A DNA stretch of 64,000 nt from positions 806,001 to 870,000 of the forward strand of contig MLAX01000002.1 of the NCBI GenBank assembly GCA_001890945.1. The letters are read 5' to 3'. Shown here piece after piece: positions 26,055-34,258 of this stretch. The stretch is from Alphaproteobacteria bacterium AO1-B. GTDB lineage: Bacteria > Pseudomonadota > Alphaproteobacteria > Rhizobiales > Stappiaceae. Within the stretch, counting starts at the first letter, position 1; each line of letters begins with the position of its first letter. The notes under the pieces were generated by a model. That model searched no databases. It was not told the DNA's origin and saw nothing but the letters and a program-made list of their open reading frames with translations. The translations under genes and the position numbers were made by a program.

Positions 26055-26861
26055 TTACGAAAGCAGTTCACTTGTTAGCGGACTTGCCGGGTCGATCAGC
26101 CCTTCGATGACATCGAAATGATGCTTGCCTTCGTCCACAAACACCTTGGCGTTGTCCCAGGCCTCCGCCAGCAGCTGTGACTGGCGAATAAATTCAGGCC
26201 GCTCATCACCACCAACCCAGGCCGTCACAAGGCAGTCTTTGGCAGGTTTCTGCAAGGCAGCGCTTTCTTTCACCGCGTCAGCCTCGGTGAGCAAAAAGTC
26301 ATCATTCATCGACGTCTTCATCAAAGGCCGAAGATCATGCAGGCCGCTGATGGAGACGACCTTTTCGATGCGCTCGAGCACTTCCGGATTGAGCGGTGTG
26401 TCTGCACAGATCATGCGGCTGACAAGATGGCCGCCAGCAGAGTGGCCCGACAGACGGATTGGACCTTCGACCCGCCGCGCGGCCTTGTTGAGTGCCGTGC
26501 CGATCTGCGCCGTAATCTGCGGGATACGAACGTCTGGCGCCAATTCATAGCTAGGCAAACAGACAGACCAACCGCTTCGAAGCGCGCCCCGCGCCAAATG
26601 CGACCAGTAGGATTTGTCAAAGCGGCGCCAGTAGCCACCATGTACAAAGACCACCAGACCCTTGCTTTTGTCTTCAGAATGAAAAAGGTCCAGACGCTGA
26701 CGGTCCGTATCGCCATAGATGATGTCGATGTCTTTTTTGATCCAGCCCGACCGGAATTCAAGGGCTTCATCGGCCCACCGCGCCGGATAGCTTTGAGCGT
26801 CCTCAATATAGGCGCCGTTTTCGTAAGCATCATTCCAATCAAAGTCGGGCGAAGTCGTCAT
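26055..26861 (-). CDS. Alpha/beta hydrolase, kynurenine formamidase-like
   Basis: A 268-residue esterase-type protein. HGGYWRRFDKSYW forms the oxyanion region seen in kynurenine formamidase and related HGGxW hydrolases, and GHSAGGHL carries the nucleophile Ser. An Asp and a late His (EGKHHFDVIEG) could complete the triad. No tryptophan-pathway neighbours are present, so the substrate is uncertain. The ATG at 26861 follows an AGGA ribosome site and is preferred over one 21 bases upstream. It is convergent with the PilZ gene and divergent from the acyl-CoA ligase. Confidence 0.85.
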   Translation of the reverse strand: MTTSPDFDWNDAYENGAYIEDAQSYPARWADEALEFRSGWIKKDIDIIYGDTDRQRLDLFHSEDKSKGLVVFVHGGYWRRFDKSYWSHLARGALRSGWSVCLPSYELAPDVRIPQITAQIGTALNKAARRVEGPIRLSGHSAGGHLVSRMICADTPLNPEVLERIEKVVSISGLHDLRPLMKTSMNDDFLLTEADAVKESAALQKPAKDCLVTAWVGGDERPEFIRQSQLLAEAWDNAKVFVDEGKHHFDVIEGLIDPASPLTSELLS

Positions 26862-27019
26862 AAAACCGTCCTGCAACTGCATGCGAGATTAAACCGGCGC
26901 GCATCCTTGCATGATTTGGGCGGGAATTGAAATGGCCGATAGACCATTCATATTGCTTGTCAAATCAGACCACTGCGCCCTAGGTTGTCAGCACAGATTT
27001 CCAGGGAGGACCCCATCTG

Positions 27020-28600
27020 ATGATTGAGCGCTGTTCCAATCGCGTGGCGAACCTTGCGCACTTTTTGACACGCAACGCCAAGCGGTGGCCAGACCGTCCC
27101 GCGATTGTCTGGGAAGATCAAACCTGGTCGTGGCAGGAGCTTGATCGCCGTGTTTCGGCCTTATCCAGCGCGCTTTCATCAGATTTCGGAATCGCCAAGG
27201 GCGACCGGGTGTTGGTCCAGGCGCAAAACTCGCATCAGATGATCGAGATCATGCTGGCGGCCTTTCGGCTCGGGGCCGTTTGGGTGCCGTGTAATTTCCG
27301 CCAGGCGCCTGGCGAAACTGCTTATGCGGCTGAAAAATCCAAGGCGACCATCTTCCTCTGTGATGCGGAGTATGCGCCCCAGGCTCAAGCGGTCATAGCA
27401 GCACGTCCGGATCTTTCAGGCATCGTCACGATTGGTGAAAGCGCGTTCGGCGTGTCTTACGAGGCCTTGCTTGAAAAGCATGCCGGCGCGCAGGTAGCCA
27501 ATGCGGAGGTCGATCACAATGACCCGTGCTGGTTTTTCTTCACATCTGGTTCGACGGGGCGGCCAAAAGCAGTTGTTCTCACACATGGGCAAATCGGGTT
27601 TGTCGTTGTCAACTACATGGCCGACCTTTTGCCCGGAACCAGCGAATCCGATGCTTCGCTTGTGATTGCGCCTCTTTCCCACGGGGCAGGTCTTCAATTG
27701 ATCGCTCAGCTCTCTTGCGGGTCGGCGCACATCCTAATGCCCAAGGGCGGCTTCCGGCCACATGACGCGTTCCAGCTGATTGAACGGCACAAGGTGTCCA
27801 ACATGTTCACTGTGCCGACCATCGTGAAGCGGCTGGTTGAAGACCCATGTGTTGACCAATTCGATCACTCCAGCCTCCGTCACCTCATTTATGCCGGGGC
27901 GCCGATGTACCGCGAAGACCAGAAGCGGGCGCTGGAGGCACTCGGACCGATTCTTGTCCAATACTACGGTCTCGGAGAAGTCACGGGAAACATCACGGTG
28001 CTGCGGCCGGACGAACACAGCATTGATGATGGGCCCAACGCAAAGGTCGGAACCTGCGGCGTGGAACGAACTGGCATCGAAGTCAGCATTCAGGACGAGA
28101 CCGGCAAGATCCTCGGGCCGAATGAGACCGGCGAGGTCTGCGTCGTCGGATCAGCCGTCTGCGCCGGGTATCTCGACGATGACGGTGCAAATGCCAAATC
28201 GTTCCGGAATGGCTGGTTCCGCACCGGCGACATCGGTCACATGGACGAGCAGCGCTATCTCTATCTAACCGGGCGCGCGTCTGACATGTATATTTCCGGC
28301 GGCTCCAATGTTTATCCCAAGGAAGTCGAGGAGATCCTGCTGACCCATCCGGCGGTCTCCGAGGTCGCAATTTTGGGCATCCCGGATCCGCAATGGGGTG
28401 AAGTTGGCCTCGCCGTCTGTGTAAAGGAGGCTGGCCAACAAACGGACGCCGTCGAGCTCAGCGATTTCCTCAAGGACAAAATTACCCGCTACAAAATGCC
28501 GGCACGCTATCTGTTCATCGAGGAAATGCCGACGAGTGCTTATGGCAAGATCACAAAGAAGCTCGTGCGCGAATTCCTGACCGAAAAAGGTCTGCTGTGA
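27020..28600 (+). CDS. Acyl-CoA synthetase (AMP-forming)
   Basis: A 526-residue ANL-superfamily ligase. Visible motifs, in order, are FFTSGSTGRPKAVVLTHG (ATP P-loop, about residues 173-190), YYGLGEVTGN, GWFRTGDIGHMD, GRASDMYISGGSNVYPKEVEE, and near the C-terminus SAYGKITKK with the catalytic Lys. It activates a carboxylic acid to acyl-AMP and then acyl-CoA. The substrate could be a fatty or aromatic acid and cannot be told from sequence alone. Its stop overlaps the GTG start of the following PPC-domain gene. Confidence 0.9.
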   Translation: MIERCSNRVANLAHFLTRNAKRWPDRPAIVWEDQTWSWQELDRRVSALSSALSSDFGIAKGDRVLVQAQNSHQMIEIMLAAFRLGAVWVPCNFRQAPGETAYAAEKSKATIFLCDAEYAPQAQAVIAARPDLSGIVTIGESAFGVSYEALLEKHAGAQVANAEVDHNDPCWFFFTSGSTGRPKAVVLTHGQIGFVVVNYMADLLPGTSESDASLVIAPLSHGAGLQLIAQLSCGSAHILMPKGGFRPHDAFQLIERHKVSNMFTVPTIVKRLVEDPCVDQFDHSSLRHLIYAGAPMYREDQKRALEALGPILVQYYGLGEVTGNITVLRPDEHSIDDGPNAKVGTCGVERTGIEVSIQDETGKILGPNETGEVCVVGSAVCAGYLDDDGANAKSFRNGWFRTGDIGHMDEQRYLYLTGRASDMYISGGSNVYPKEVEEILLTHPAVSEVAILGIPDPQWGEVGLAVCVKEAGQQTDAVELSDFLKDKITRYKMPARYLFIEEMPTSAYGKITKKLVREFLTEKGLL

Positions 28601-29463
28601 GGCGCCCTGCTCCACAGACGCTGGGCGATATACAGCATCCCGGCCCGCAGGCACAGGACCGGATGCCATATGCGCCGTGCCACGCCACCAAGATTGCGTG
28701 TCAGGTTTCAGCTGGCGAGCCGTTACTGAATTCATTGGGGCGCTGGGCGGTTGACGCCGGGTTTTCCTCGGCCGTCCTCGATCTTTCCGGCATTCATCTA
28801 GCTGCCTTTGATTATGTCATGCCCGACCGGGCCGTCGATGACCGCCACGCGGCCTGGTATAGCGATACGCATTCCTCGAAAGGTACTGAACTTGAGGAGG
28901 CTGTTGCCATCCTCGGCTGGCGCGATGGTGCCTGGTTTGCGCACATTCACGCCTACTGGCGGGAAAATTACACCTGGCACCTCGGGCATCTCCTGCCTGA
29001 CACTCTCACGATTGCCCAAAATACAAACATTTCCGGTTACGGGATCGTTGGCGCGTCTTTCGAAGCAGCGTTAGACCGGGAAACAGAATTCACGCTGTTC
29101 CGTGTAACGTCAGACCGAGACGCCATGTCCGGGAAGACTGCCAACGCGCTCATCACCACTCTTGCGCCGTTTACAGATCTTCATAAAGGGATCACCGAAC
29201 TCGGCAATCAGCTTTCTGGAACTGGCTACTCGGTTCATGGCCTCGGTAGCCTTGCAGGCGCACACTTCGAAGACGGTCCACCGATGACCGGGCTGATCTC
29301 AGAGATCTTGCTGCAGAAAGGTGCCGGGATGCCGCAGAACGGGAAGTTGTCCCTGCCCTTGCGGACTGTCGATCTCAACAAGGGCCTGTTTAAGGGGCAT
29401 GCGACGCCGGGAAAATGTCCGACCCTGGTGACCAACGAACTGCTGCTGGTCGCGCAAGACTGA
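28597..29463 (+). CDS. PPC/DUF296-like protein, probably two domains
   Basis: A 288-residue protein that starts with GTG inside the stop of the acyl-CoA ligase (GTGA overlap). It resembles PPC (DUF296) proteins: a beta-rich core with AHIHAYW and a following GHLLPD, where the family has HxH and GGHL. A second, more divergent copy may occupy residues 170-288. The family's biochemical role is unclear; some members bind DNA (AT-hook proteins of plants) and others are trimeric metal-binding proteins. Coupling to an acyl-CoA ligase suggests a joint function. Confidence 0.65.
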   Translation: MRRPAPQTLGDIQHPGPQAQDRMPYAPCHATKIACQVSAGEPLLNSLGRWAVDAGFSSAVLDLSGIHLAAFDYVMPDRAVDDRHAAWYSDTHSSKGTELEEAVAILGWRDGAWFAHIHAYWRENYTWHLGHLLPDTLTIAQNTNISGYGIVGASFEAALDRETEFTLFRVTSDRDAMSGKTANALITTLAPFTDLHKGITELGNQLSGTGYSVHGLGSLAGAHFEDGPPMTGLISEILLQKGAGMPQNGKLSLPLRTVDLNKGLFKGHATPGKCPTLVTNELLLVAQD

Positions 29464-29469
29464 GACCTC

Positions 29470-29512
29470 AAAAAAAGAAAAGGCCGGATCCGGGGAACGG
29501 AAAACCGGCCTT
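29470..29512 (-). terminator. Terminator between the PPC gene and the aldehyde dehydrogenase
   Basis: An inverted repeat (AAGGCCGG and CCGGCCTT) spans a 17-base loop. On the minus strand it is followed by a TTTTC and T-rich run, so it would end transcription of the enolase-aldehyde dehydrogenase unit. It may also act on the plus strand, because the genes converge here. Confidence 0.75.
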
Positions 29513-29541
29513 CGCGGAACCGCGATCGCTAAAGTGACGGA

Positions 29542-31035
29542 TTAGCTGATCTTTGCCGCAATGCTCTTGGTCTTGCAGTAGCTCTTCAGACCTTCGATGC
29601 CCTTCTCCCGGCCAAAACCGGATTTCTTGTTGCCGCCGAACGGCACTTCAATACCGCCTGCGAAATACTCGTTGATGTAGATCTGGCCCGCATCGATCTT
29701 GCGCGCGAGTTGATGCGCCTTGGCAAAGTTCGATGTGTAGATGCCGGCAACCAGGCCATATTGGCAGTCGTTGGCCAGTTCCAGCGCATGATCAGCATCA
29801 TCGGCGACTTGCACGGTCAGCACGGGGCCGAAGATCTCTTCCTGGGCAAGCTCATCCGTGGCCGGAACTGAATCGACGATGGTCGGTTCAAAGAACCAGC
29901 CTTTGCCCGTGGCCGGGTCCGTGGTGACGTTGCCGCCAACAGCGATCTTTGCACCCCGGTCCTTTGCCCGGTCAATGAATCCTGCGATCTTCTCAAGATG
30001 TTCGGCAGAGTTCACCGGCCCGAGTTCCGGTTGGCCGAGACCATGACCGATCTTCAGCGCCTTTGTGCGTTTGACCAATTCAGAAACAAACTCTTCATGG
30101 ATCGACTTTTCGATCACAAGGCGCGACCCCGCCGAGCAAATCTGACCGGCATTTTCGAAGATCGCGCCCATGATCCCGCTCAAGGCCTGTTCCTTGTCGC
30201 AATCGGCAAGCACAACCACCGGAGACTTGCCGCCCAGCTCCAGAACAACGCGGGTGACATCGTCAGCTGCCGCCTTCATCACGGCCTTGCCGGTCTGAAC
30301 CGATCCGGTGAAGGTGATGTGATCGACACCCGGATGCTGTGTAAGTGGTGCGCCCGTATCGACACCCGTCCCTGTCACGACGTTGCACACGCCGTCCGGC
30401 AAACCAGCATCCGACAAGATCTTGGCCAGCAGCAATGCGGTGAACGGGGTTTGCTCAGCCGGTTTTGCGACAACCGTGCATCCTGCGGCCAGCGCTGGTG
30501 CGAAGCCGCGGGCGGCGGTTGAAATCGGGAAGTTCCACGGGATGATGTGAGCGGTTACACCAACCGGCTCATGGATCGAATAGCCAATGTAATCGCCTGC
30601 CAGAGGGAAACTGTCGCCCTGCAGTTTGTCGCAGGCGCCCGCGTAGTATTCGAAGGTCCGCGCGGCACCCCGGACATCCCCTTGCGCCTCCTGCAAAGGC
30701 TTGCCGCTGTCGAGGCTTTCCACCACTGCCAGCAGATCGAGGTTGACGAGGATAAGCTCGGCCGTCTTGATCAGAATACGCGCCCGCTCGACCGGCGCCA
30801 TGTCACGCCACACCGTCTCGAACGCTTTGCGGGAGGACACAACAGCTGCGTCTACATCCTCAGACGTTCCAGCCGTGAACCGGGCAAAGGCTGTGCCCTT
30901 GCCCGGGTCGAAGCTTTCCATGGTGCGGTTGTGCGAGGGCTGCGAAAACGCGCCGTCGATGAAATGGCCAAGCGGCAACGCGGAAAGGGTGCCGGTCGTT
31001 TCGTATTCGGCGATCAGGTCTTGTTGAGACGCCAT
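29542..31035 (-). CDS. NAD(P)-dependent aldehyde dehydrogenase
   Basis: A 497-residue aldehyde dehydrogenase. It has IIPWNFPI (residues 164-171), ELGGKSP with general base E266, and GQICSAGSR with catalytic Cys at about residue 300. It oxidises an aldehyde to the acid and works in the cytoplasm. The ATG at 31035 has a GGAAGG ribosome site, 2 bp after the enolase-superfamily gene, so the two genes are one unit. The substrate may be the aldehyde made by the GMC or FAD oxidoreductase of the nearby importer locus. Confidence 0.93.
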   Translation of the reverse strand: MASQQDLIAEYETTGTLSALPLGHFIDGAFSQPSHNRTMESFDPGKGTAFARFTAGTSEDVDAAVVSSRKAFETVWRDMAPVERARILIKTAELILVNLDLLAVVESLDSGKPLQEAQGDVRGAARTFEYYAGACDKLQGDSFPLAGDYIGYSIHEPVGVTAHIIPWNFPISTAARGFAPALAAGCTVVAKPAEQTPFTALLLAKILSDAGLPDGVCNVVTGTGVDTGAPLTQHPGVDHITFTGSVQTGKAVMKAAADDVTRVVLELGGKSPVVVLADCDKEQALSGIMGAIFENAGQICSAGSRLVIEKSIHEEFVSELVKRTKALKIGHGLGQPELGPVNSAEHLEKIAGFIDRAKDRGAKIAVGGNVTTDPATGKGWFFEPTIVDSVPATDELAQEEIFGPVLTVQVADDADHALELANDCQYGLVAGIYTSNFAKAHQLARKIDAGQIYINEYFAGGIEVPFGGNKKSGFGREKGIEGLKSYCKTKSIAAKIS

Positions 31036-31037
31036 GA

Positions 31038-32144
31038 TTAGCCTTCCAGAGAGCTGATTTTGTATGTGGATTTGGCGAGCCATTCCGGATTGACCTCAAC
31101 GCCCCACCCTGGTGCGTCCGTCACAATCGCGTTGCCGTCGACGATATCGAACGGCGATTTGACAAAGAGGTCATACTGCCACGGGTAATAGTCTTCCTCC
31201 TCGATGGAGAATTCCAGATACTTTCCGGCATTCGGAATGGCGCGCAGCAGGTGCATGGTGAAGAGGGTCACCAGGGACAGGTTGGCCGCATGCGGGGTGC
31301 ACGGGATACCAGCTTCATGGGCCATATGCGCGACTTTCATCGTGCGCACCATGCCGCCGAGATAACAAATGTCCGGCTGAATGATGTCGACGACTTTCTC
31401 GTCGATCATCCGTTTCCAGTCGACCAGCGAGCAGTCTTGCTCGCCGCCGGTAACGTCAATGTCCAGCGCGTCTGTGACCTGCTTCGTCTGGTCATAATGC
31501 CAGTACGGGCACGGCTCCTCGTAGTGGGAAATGCCGTTGGCCTCCAGGAACTGGCCAACTTCAATCGCTTTCGCAGGTGAATAACAGGAATTTGCATCGA
31601 CCAGCAGCGCGGTATCATCGCCGAAGCTTTTGCGCATCAGCGGCACGATTTCCTGCGTCCTGCCCGGCCATTCATCCTGATCCCGGCCGCACTCGGCTCC
31701 AATGCGGAACTTGAACGCTGTAAAACCGCTCTCGTCCTGATGCCGTTTCAGGCGGTCGGCCTCATCTTGAGCCGAGATGTCCCGCTTCATGGAAGACCCG
31801 TAAGCGCGGACTTTGCCCGGCGTCCCACCCAGCAGTTCGCACACAGGCTTGCCTTCAAGCTTGCCACGCAGGTCAAATAGCGCTGTGTCGAGACCGCCCA
31901 TTGCTCGGCGCAGATTGGATCCGGGAAACTTGTGCTCGCGATCCGGGATGATGTCCATCAAATGATCGATATCGAGCGCGTCTTCTCCAAGCGCGTAAGG
32001 CGCCACTTGCCTGTGCACAACTTCGGCCGTGATGTCGGCGTAGTAAGGTGCAACCTGTCCCCAGCCTGTTTCACCGCTGTCAGTCGTGACACGGGTGAAG
32101 CAGACAAATTCATTGGTAAATGTCTCGATTGATTGTATTTTCAT
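31038..32144 (-). CDS. Enolase-superfamily enzyme (mandelate racemase group)
   Basis: A 368-residue enolase-superfamily protein. Metal ligands are visible in VDANSCY (Asp), HYEEPCP (Glu) and TGGEQD (Glu). A C-terminal-side QPD and TPHAANLS supply an Asp-His dyad typical of the mandelate racemase subgroup. On the second strand, the usual KxK acid-base pair is KFR, so the second Lys is replaced by Arg. The likely reaction is proton abstraction alpha to a carboxylate (racemisation or dehydration of a hydroxy or sugar acid); the substrate is unknown. It is divergent from a MocR regulator and coupled to the aldehyde dehydrogenase. Confidence 0.88.
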   Translation of the reverse strand: MKIQSIETFTNEFVCFTRVTTDSGETGWGQVAPYYADITAEVVHRQVAPYALGEDALDIDHLMDIIPDREHKFPGSNLRRAMGGLDTALFDLRGKLEGKPVCELLGGTPGKVRAYGSSMKRDISAQDEADRLKRHQDESGFTAFKFRIGAECGRDQDEWPGRTQEIVPLMRKSFGDDTALLVDANSCYSPAKAIEVGQFLEANGISHYEEPCPYWHYDQTKQVTDALDIDVTGGEQDCSLVDWKRMIDEKVVDIIQPDICYLGGMVRTMKVAHMAHEAGIPCTPHAANLSLVTLFTMHLLRAIPNAGKYLEFSIEEEDYYPWQYDLFVKSPFDIVDGNAIVTDAPGWGVEVNPEWLAKSTYKISSLEG

Positions 32145-32192
32145 GGGGCTTGCGGTCCTTGAACGAGGCTCCCTGAGCGCAGTTTTCTTGTA

Positions 32193-32229
32193 ATTGGACT
32201 ATCAAGTTATTCAGAATTGGACTTGATAG
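32193..32229. promoter_or_regulatory. Putative MocR operator in the divergent promoter
   Basis: The 128-bp gap contains two direct copies of ATTGGAC (32193-32199 and 32216-32222) 23 bp apart, about two helical turns. Each is followed by one arm of an inverted repeat, CTATCAAG and CTTGATAG. MocR-type regulators are known to bind direct and inverted repeats in such gaps. Similar elements occur at 33773-33828. Confidence 0.55.
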
Positions 32230-32273
32230 AAGGTCCGTTTTGCGCAATCTCCCAGACCAATTGGAGAATTGTG

Positions 32274-33761
32274 ATGAAACGGCATGCCGGTGCGGTTCTG
32301 TCATCTATCAAGATTGACAAGCACGCTGATAAGAAAATCTCGATCCAACTCTACATGGCTTTGCGGGATCTGTTGCTGACTGGCGCATTGACGCCTGGTG
32401 ACCGGTTGCCGGCGACACGAACCCTTGCCCAGGAGATCGGCGTTTCGCGGACAACGGTGATTGATGCAATCGACCGGCTGATTTCAGAAGGCCTTCTCGA
32501 GGCACGTGTAGGCGCCGGCACTTTCGTGAGCGATGCGTTGCACGCCCGGCTTGAGCCGAGGCCGAAGCCGTCGTCGAACGACAACATCAAGGCCATCCCG
32601 CGCCTGTCCCATGCCTCCAAACATGCGATACCCGACTTCAAGGTCCGCACACGGCTGCCGCACAAATCCCAAGCCTTTGTCACGGCCCTCCCCGCTCTAG
32701 ACGCGTTTCCAATGGCGCAATGGGCGAAGCTGTCTGCGCGGCATTGGCGAAAAGACCGGGACGATATTGCGGGCTATGGCGAACCTTTCGGATTTACGCC
32801 GTTGCGGGAGGCAATTGCACGTCAGCTGAACGCCTCACGTGGAATCAAATGCGCCCCGGAACAGATCTTCATAACAAACGGCGCACAACGCGCGTTTTCC
32901 CTAATCGGCGGCATGCTGGTCAATCCAGGCGAACCGATCTGGTTCGAAAACCCTGGTGCGATCGGGGCGCGCAATGCCTTTGTTGCCATCGGCGCTCAGC
33001 CCATCCCCGTTGATGTCGATGCAGAAGGATTGTGCGTAGAGGACGGCTTGAAAAAAGCCCCCCACTTTCGCTTGGCTTTTGTGACCCCCTCGCATCAGCA
33101 GCCGCTCGGCAACGTCATGAGCCTTTCGCGGCGCCTCGCCCTTATGAAAGCTGCCAGTGAAGCGGACGCCATGATCGTTGAAGATGATTATGACGGGGAG
33201 TTTTATTACGGCGACCAGCCGCCGCCGACCTTGAAAAGCATCGATACCCACGATCGTGTGATCTACGTCGGGACGTTCTCAAAGTCGTTGTTCCCTGCCC
33301 TTCGACTTGGGTTCCTCTTGGCGCCTGAAGGACTTGTAGAAAGTTTTGAACGAATCTTTCTTACCTGGCTCAGCGGTGTCCCGACCGTGACGCAGGCCAT
33401 GGTTGCCGAATTCATGGACGAAGGCATGTTTGCCACTCACATCCGCACAATGCGTCAGGTCTATAAAGAGCGGCACGACACGTTGATGGGTGCAGCTTCC
33501 AGCCTTGCAGGCGACATCGACCTGCAACCGACAAGCAGCGGCTTTCACGCCGTTGGCCTGACCAACGCCAATCTGGATGAACAGCGGATCGTCTCTGAAA
33601 CTGCTGCACTCGGGATCACAACGGCCCCGCTGTCCCGCTATGCTCTGGCGGATATTCAACAGCGTGGCCTGGTTCTCGGATTTGGCAGTGCAAGCCCGGA
33701 CGACATCCGAAAGGGTATTCAGGCACTTAAGGACGTCTTGCCGAAATGCCGCCTCGCATAG
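32274..33761 (+). CDS. MocR-family transcriptional regulator (GntR-aminotransferase)
   Basis: A 495-residue regulator. The N-terminal GntR winged helix lies at about residues 18-85 and contains GVSRTTVIDAIDRLISEGLL. The C-terminal class I aminotransferase fold has VEDDYDGEF and TFSKSLFPALRLGF, with the PLP Lys at residue 337. MocR proteins bind PLP and an amine or amino-acid effector. The ATG at 32274 has a GGAG ribosome site eight bases upstream. It is divergent from the enolase/aldehyde dehydrogenase unit and upstream of the importer, and probably controls one or both. Confidence 0.93.
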   Translation: MKRHAGAVLSSIKIDKHADKKISIQLYMALRDLLLTGALTPGDRLPATRTLAQEIGVSRTTVIDAIDRLISEGLLEARVGAGTFVSDALHARLEPRPKPSSNDNIKAIPRLSHASKHAIPDFKVRTRLPHKSQAFVTALPALDAFPMAQWAKLSARHWRKDRDDIAGYGEPFGFTPLREAIARQLNASRGIKCAPEQIFITNGAQRAFSLIGGMLVNPGEPIWFENPGAIGARNAFVAIGAQPIPVDVDAEGLCVEDGLKKAPHFRLAFVTPSHQQPLGNVMSLSRRLALMKAASEADAMIVEDDYDGEFYYGDQPPPTLKSIDTHDRVIYVGTFSKSLFPALRLGFLLAPEGLVESFERIFLTWLSGVPTVTQAMVAEFMDEGMFATHIRTMRQVYKERHDTLMGAASSLAGDIDLQPTSSGFHAVGLTNANLDEQRIVSETAALGITTAPLSRYALADIQQRGLVLGFGSASPDDIRKGIQALKDVLPKCRLA

Positions 33762-34258
33762 CAGACCGCTTTTATCAATTGGTCTGAAAAATTATCTGCA
33801 ATGGATATATTTTGCAGTCCAATTGATACTTACCGTCTCTCCCTAGGAACTTCAGCGCGGTGAAGGAACGTCAGGCGCGGCTGAAATCTGCAGTTCCGGC
33901 ACTTCCGGCAGGTCTTGATCTGCTTGAGTGCGGGATCTTCGCAGAGGGGACAGCCAGCAAGAACCTGCGTCTAAAGAGCAAACAGGTCATGCCAGGACAA
34001 CCCAAATTCGTGCTGAATTGAATAGTGAAATATACCGCACCAGAGGCTTTTCCGGTTGGACAACACTTAGGCCAAAGCTTTGAAGAAAACCCGAGGGGTC
34101 ACTGGTGAATAAGTATATTTAGCAATATGAAGGGTGGCGGGTATTATCCATGCTCCGCCGCAATCTTGTCGGTAAGCCCATGCGCTGGCTGCATATTCCA
34201 GGATCCCACAGAGGCCTGATGCCTCAAACGGAACCATCACCAATCCAGGGAGGATGTA
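33762..34258. other. Long non-coding region upstream of the importer operon
   Basis: A 497-bp stretch with no convincing gene. It contains the putative MocR-type inverted repeat at 33773-33828, a 46-codon Cys-rich open frame on the minus strand without a start codon (33830-33970, see findings), A/T-rich parts near 34020-34130 that could hold the promoter, and a GGGAGG ribosome site just before the solute-binding protein gene. Part of it is probably a long 5' leader. Confidence 0.5.
33773..33828. promoter_or_regulatory. Putative second MocR site downstream of the regulator
   Basis: TATCAATTGGTCTG at the left and CAGTCCAATTGATA at the right form an inverted repeat (13 of 14 bases match, about 28-bp spacer). 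The right arm contains GTCCAAT, the complement of the ATTGGAC repeats in the regulator's own promoter. No run of T follows, which argues against a terminator. Confidence 0.4.
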
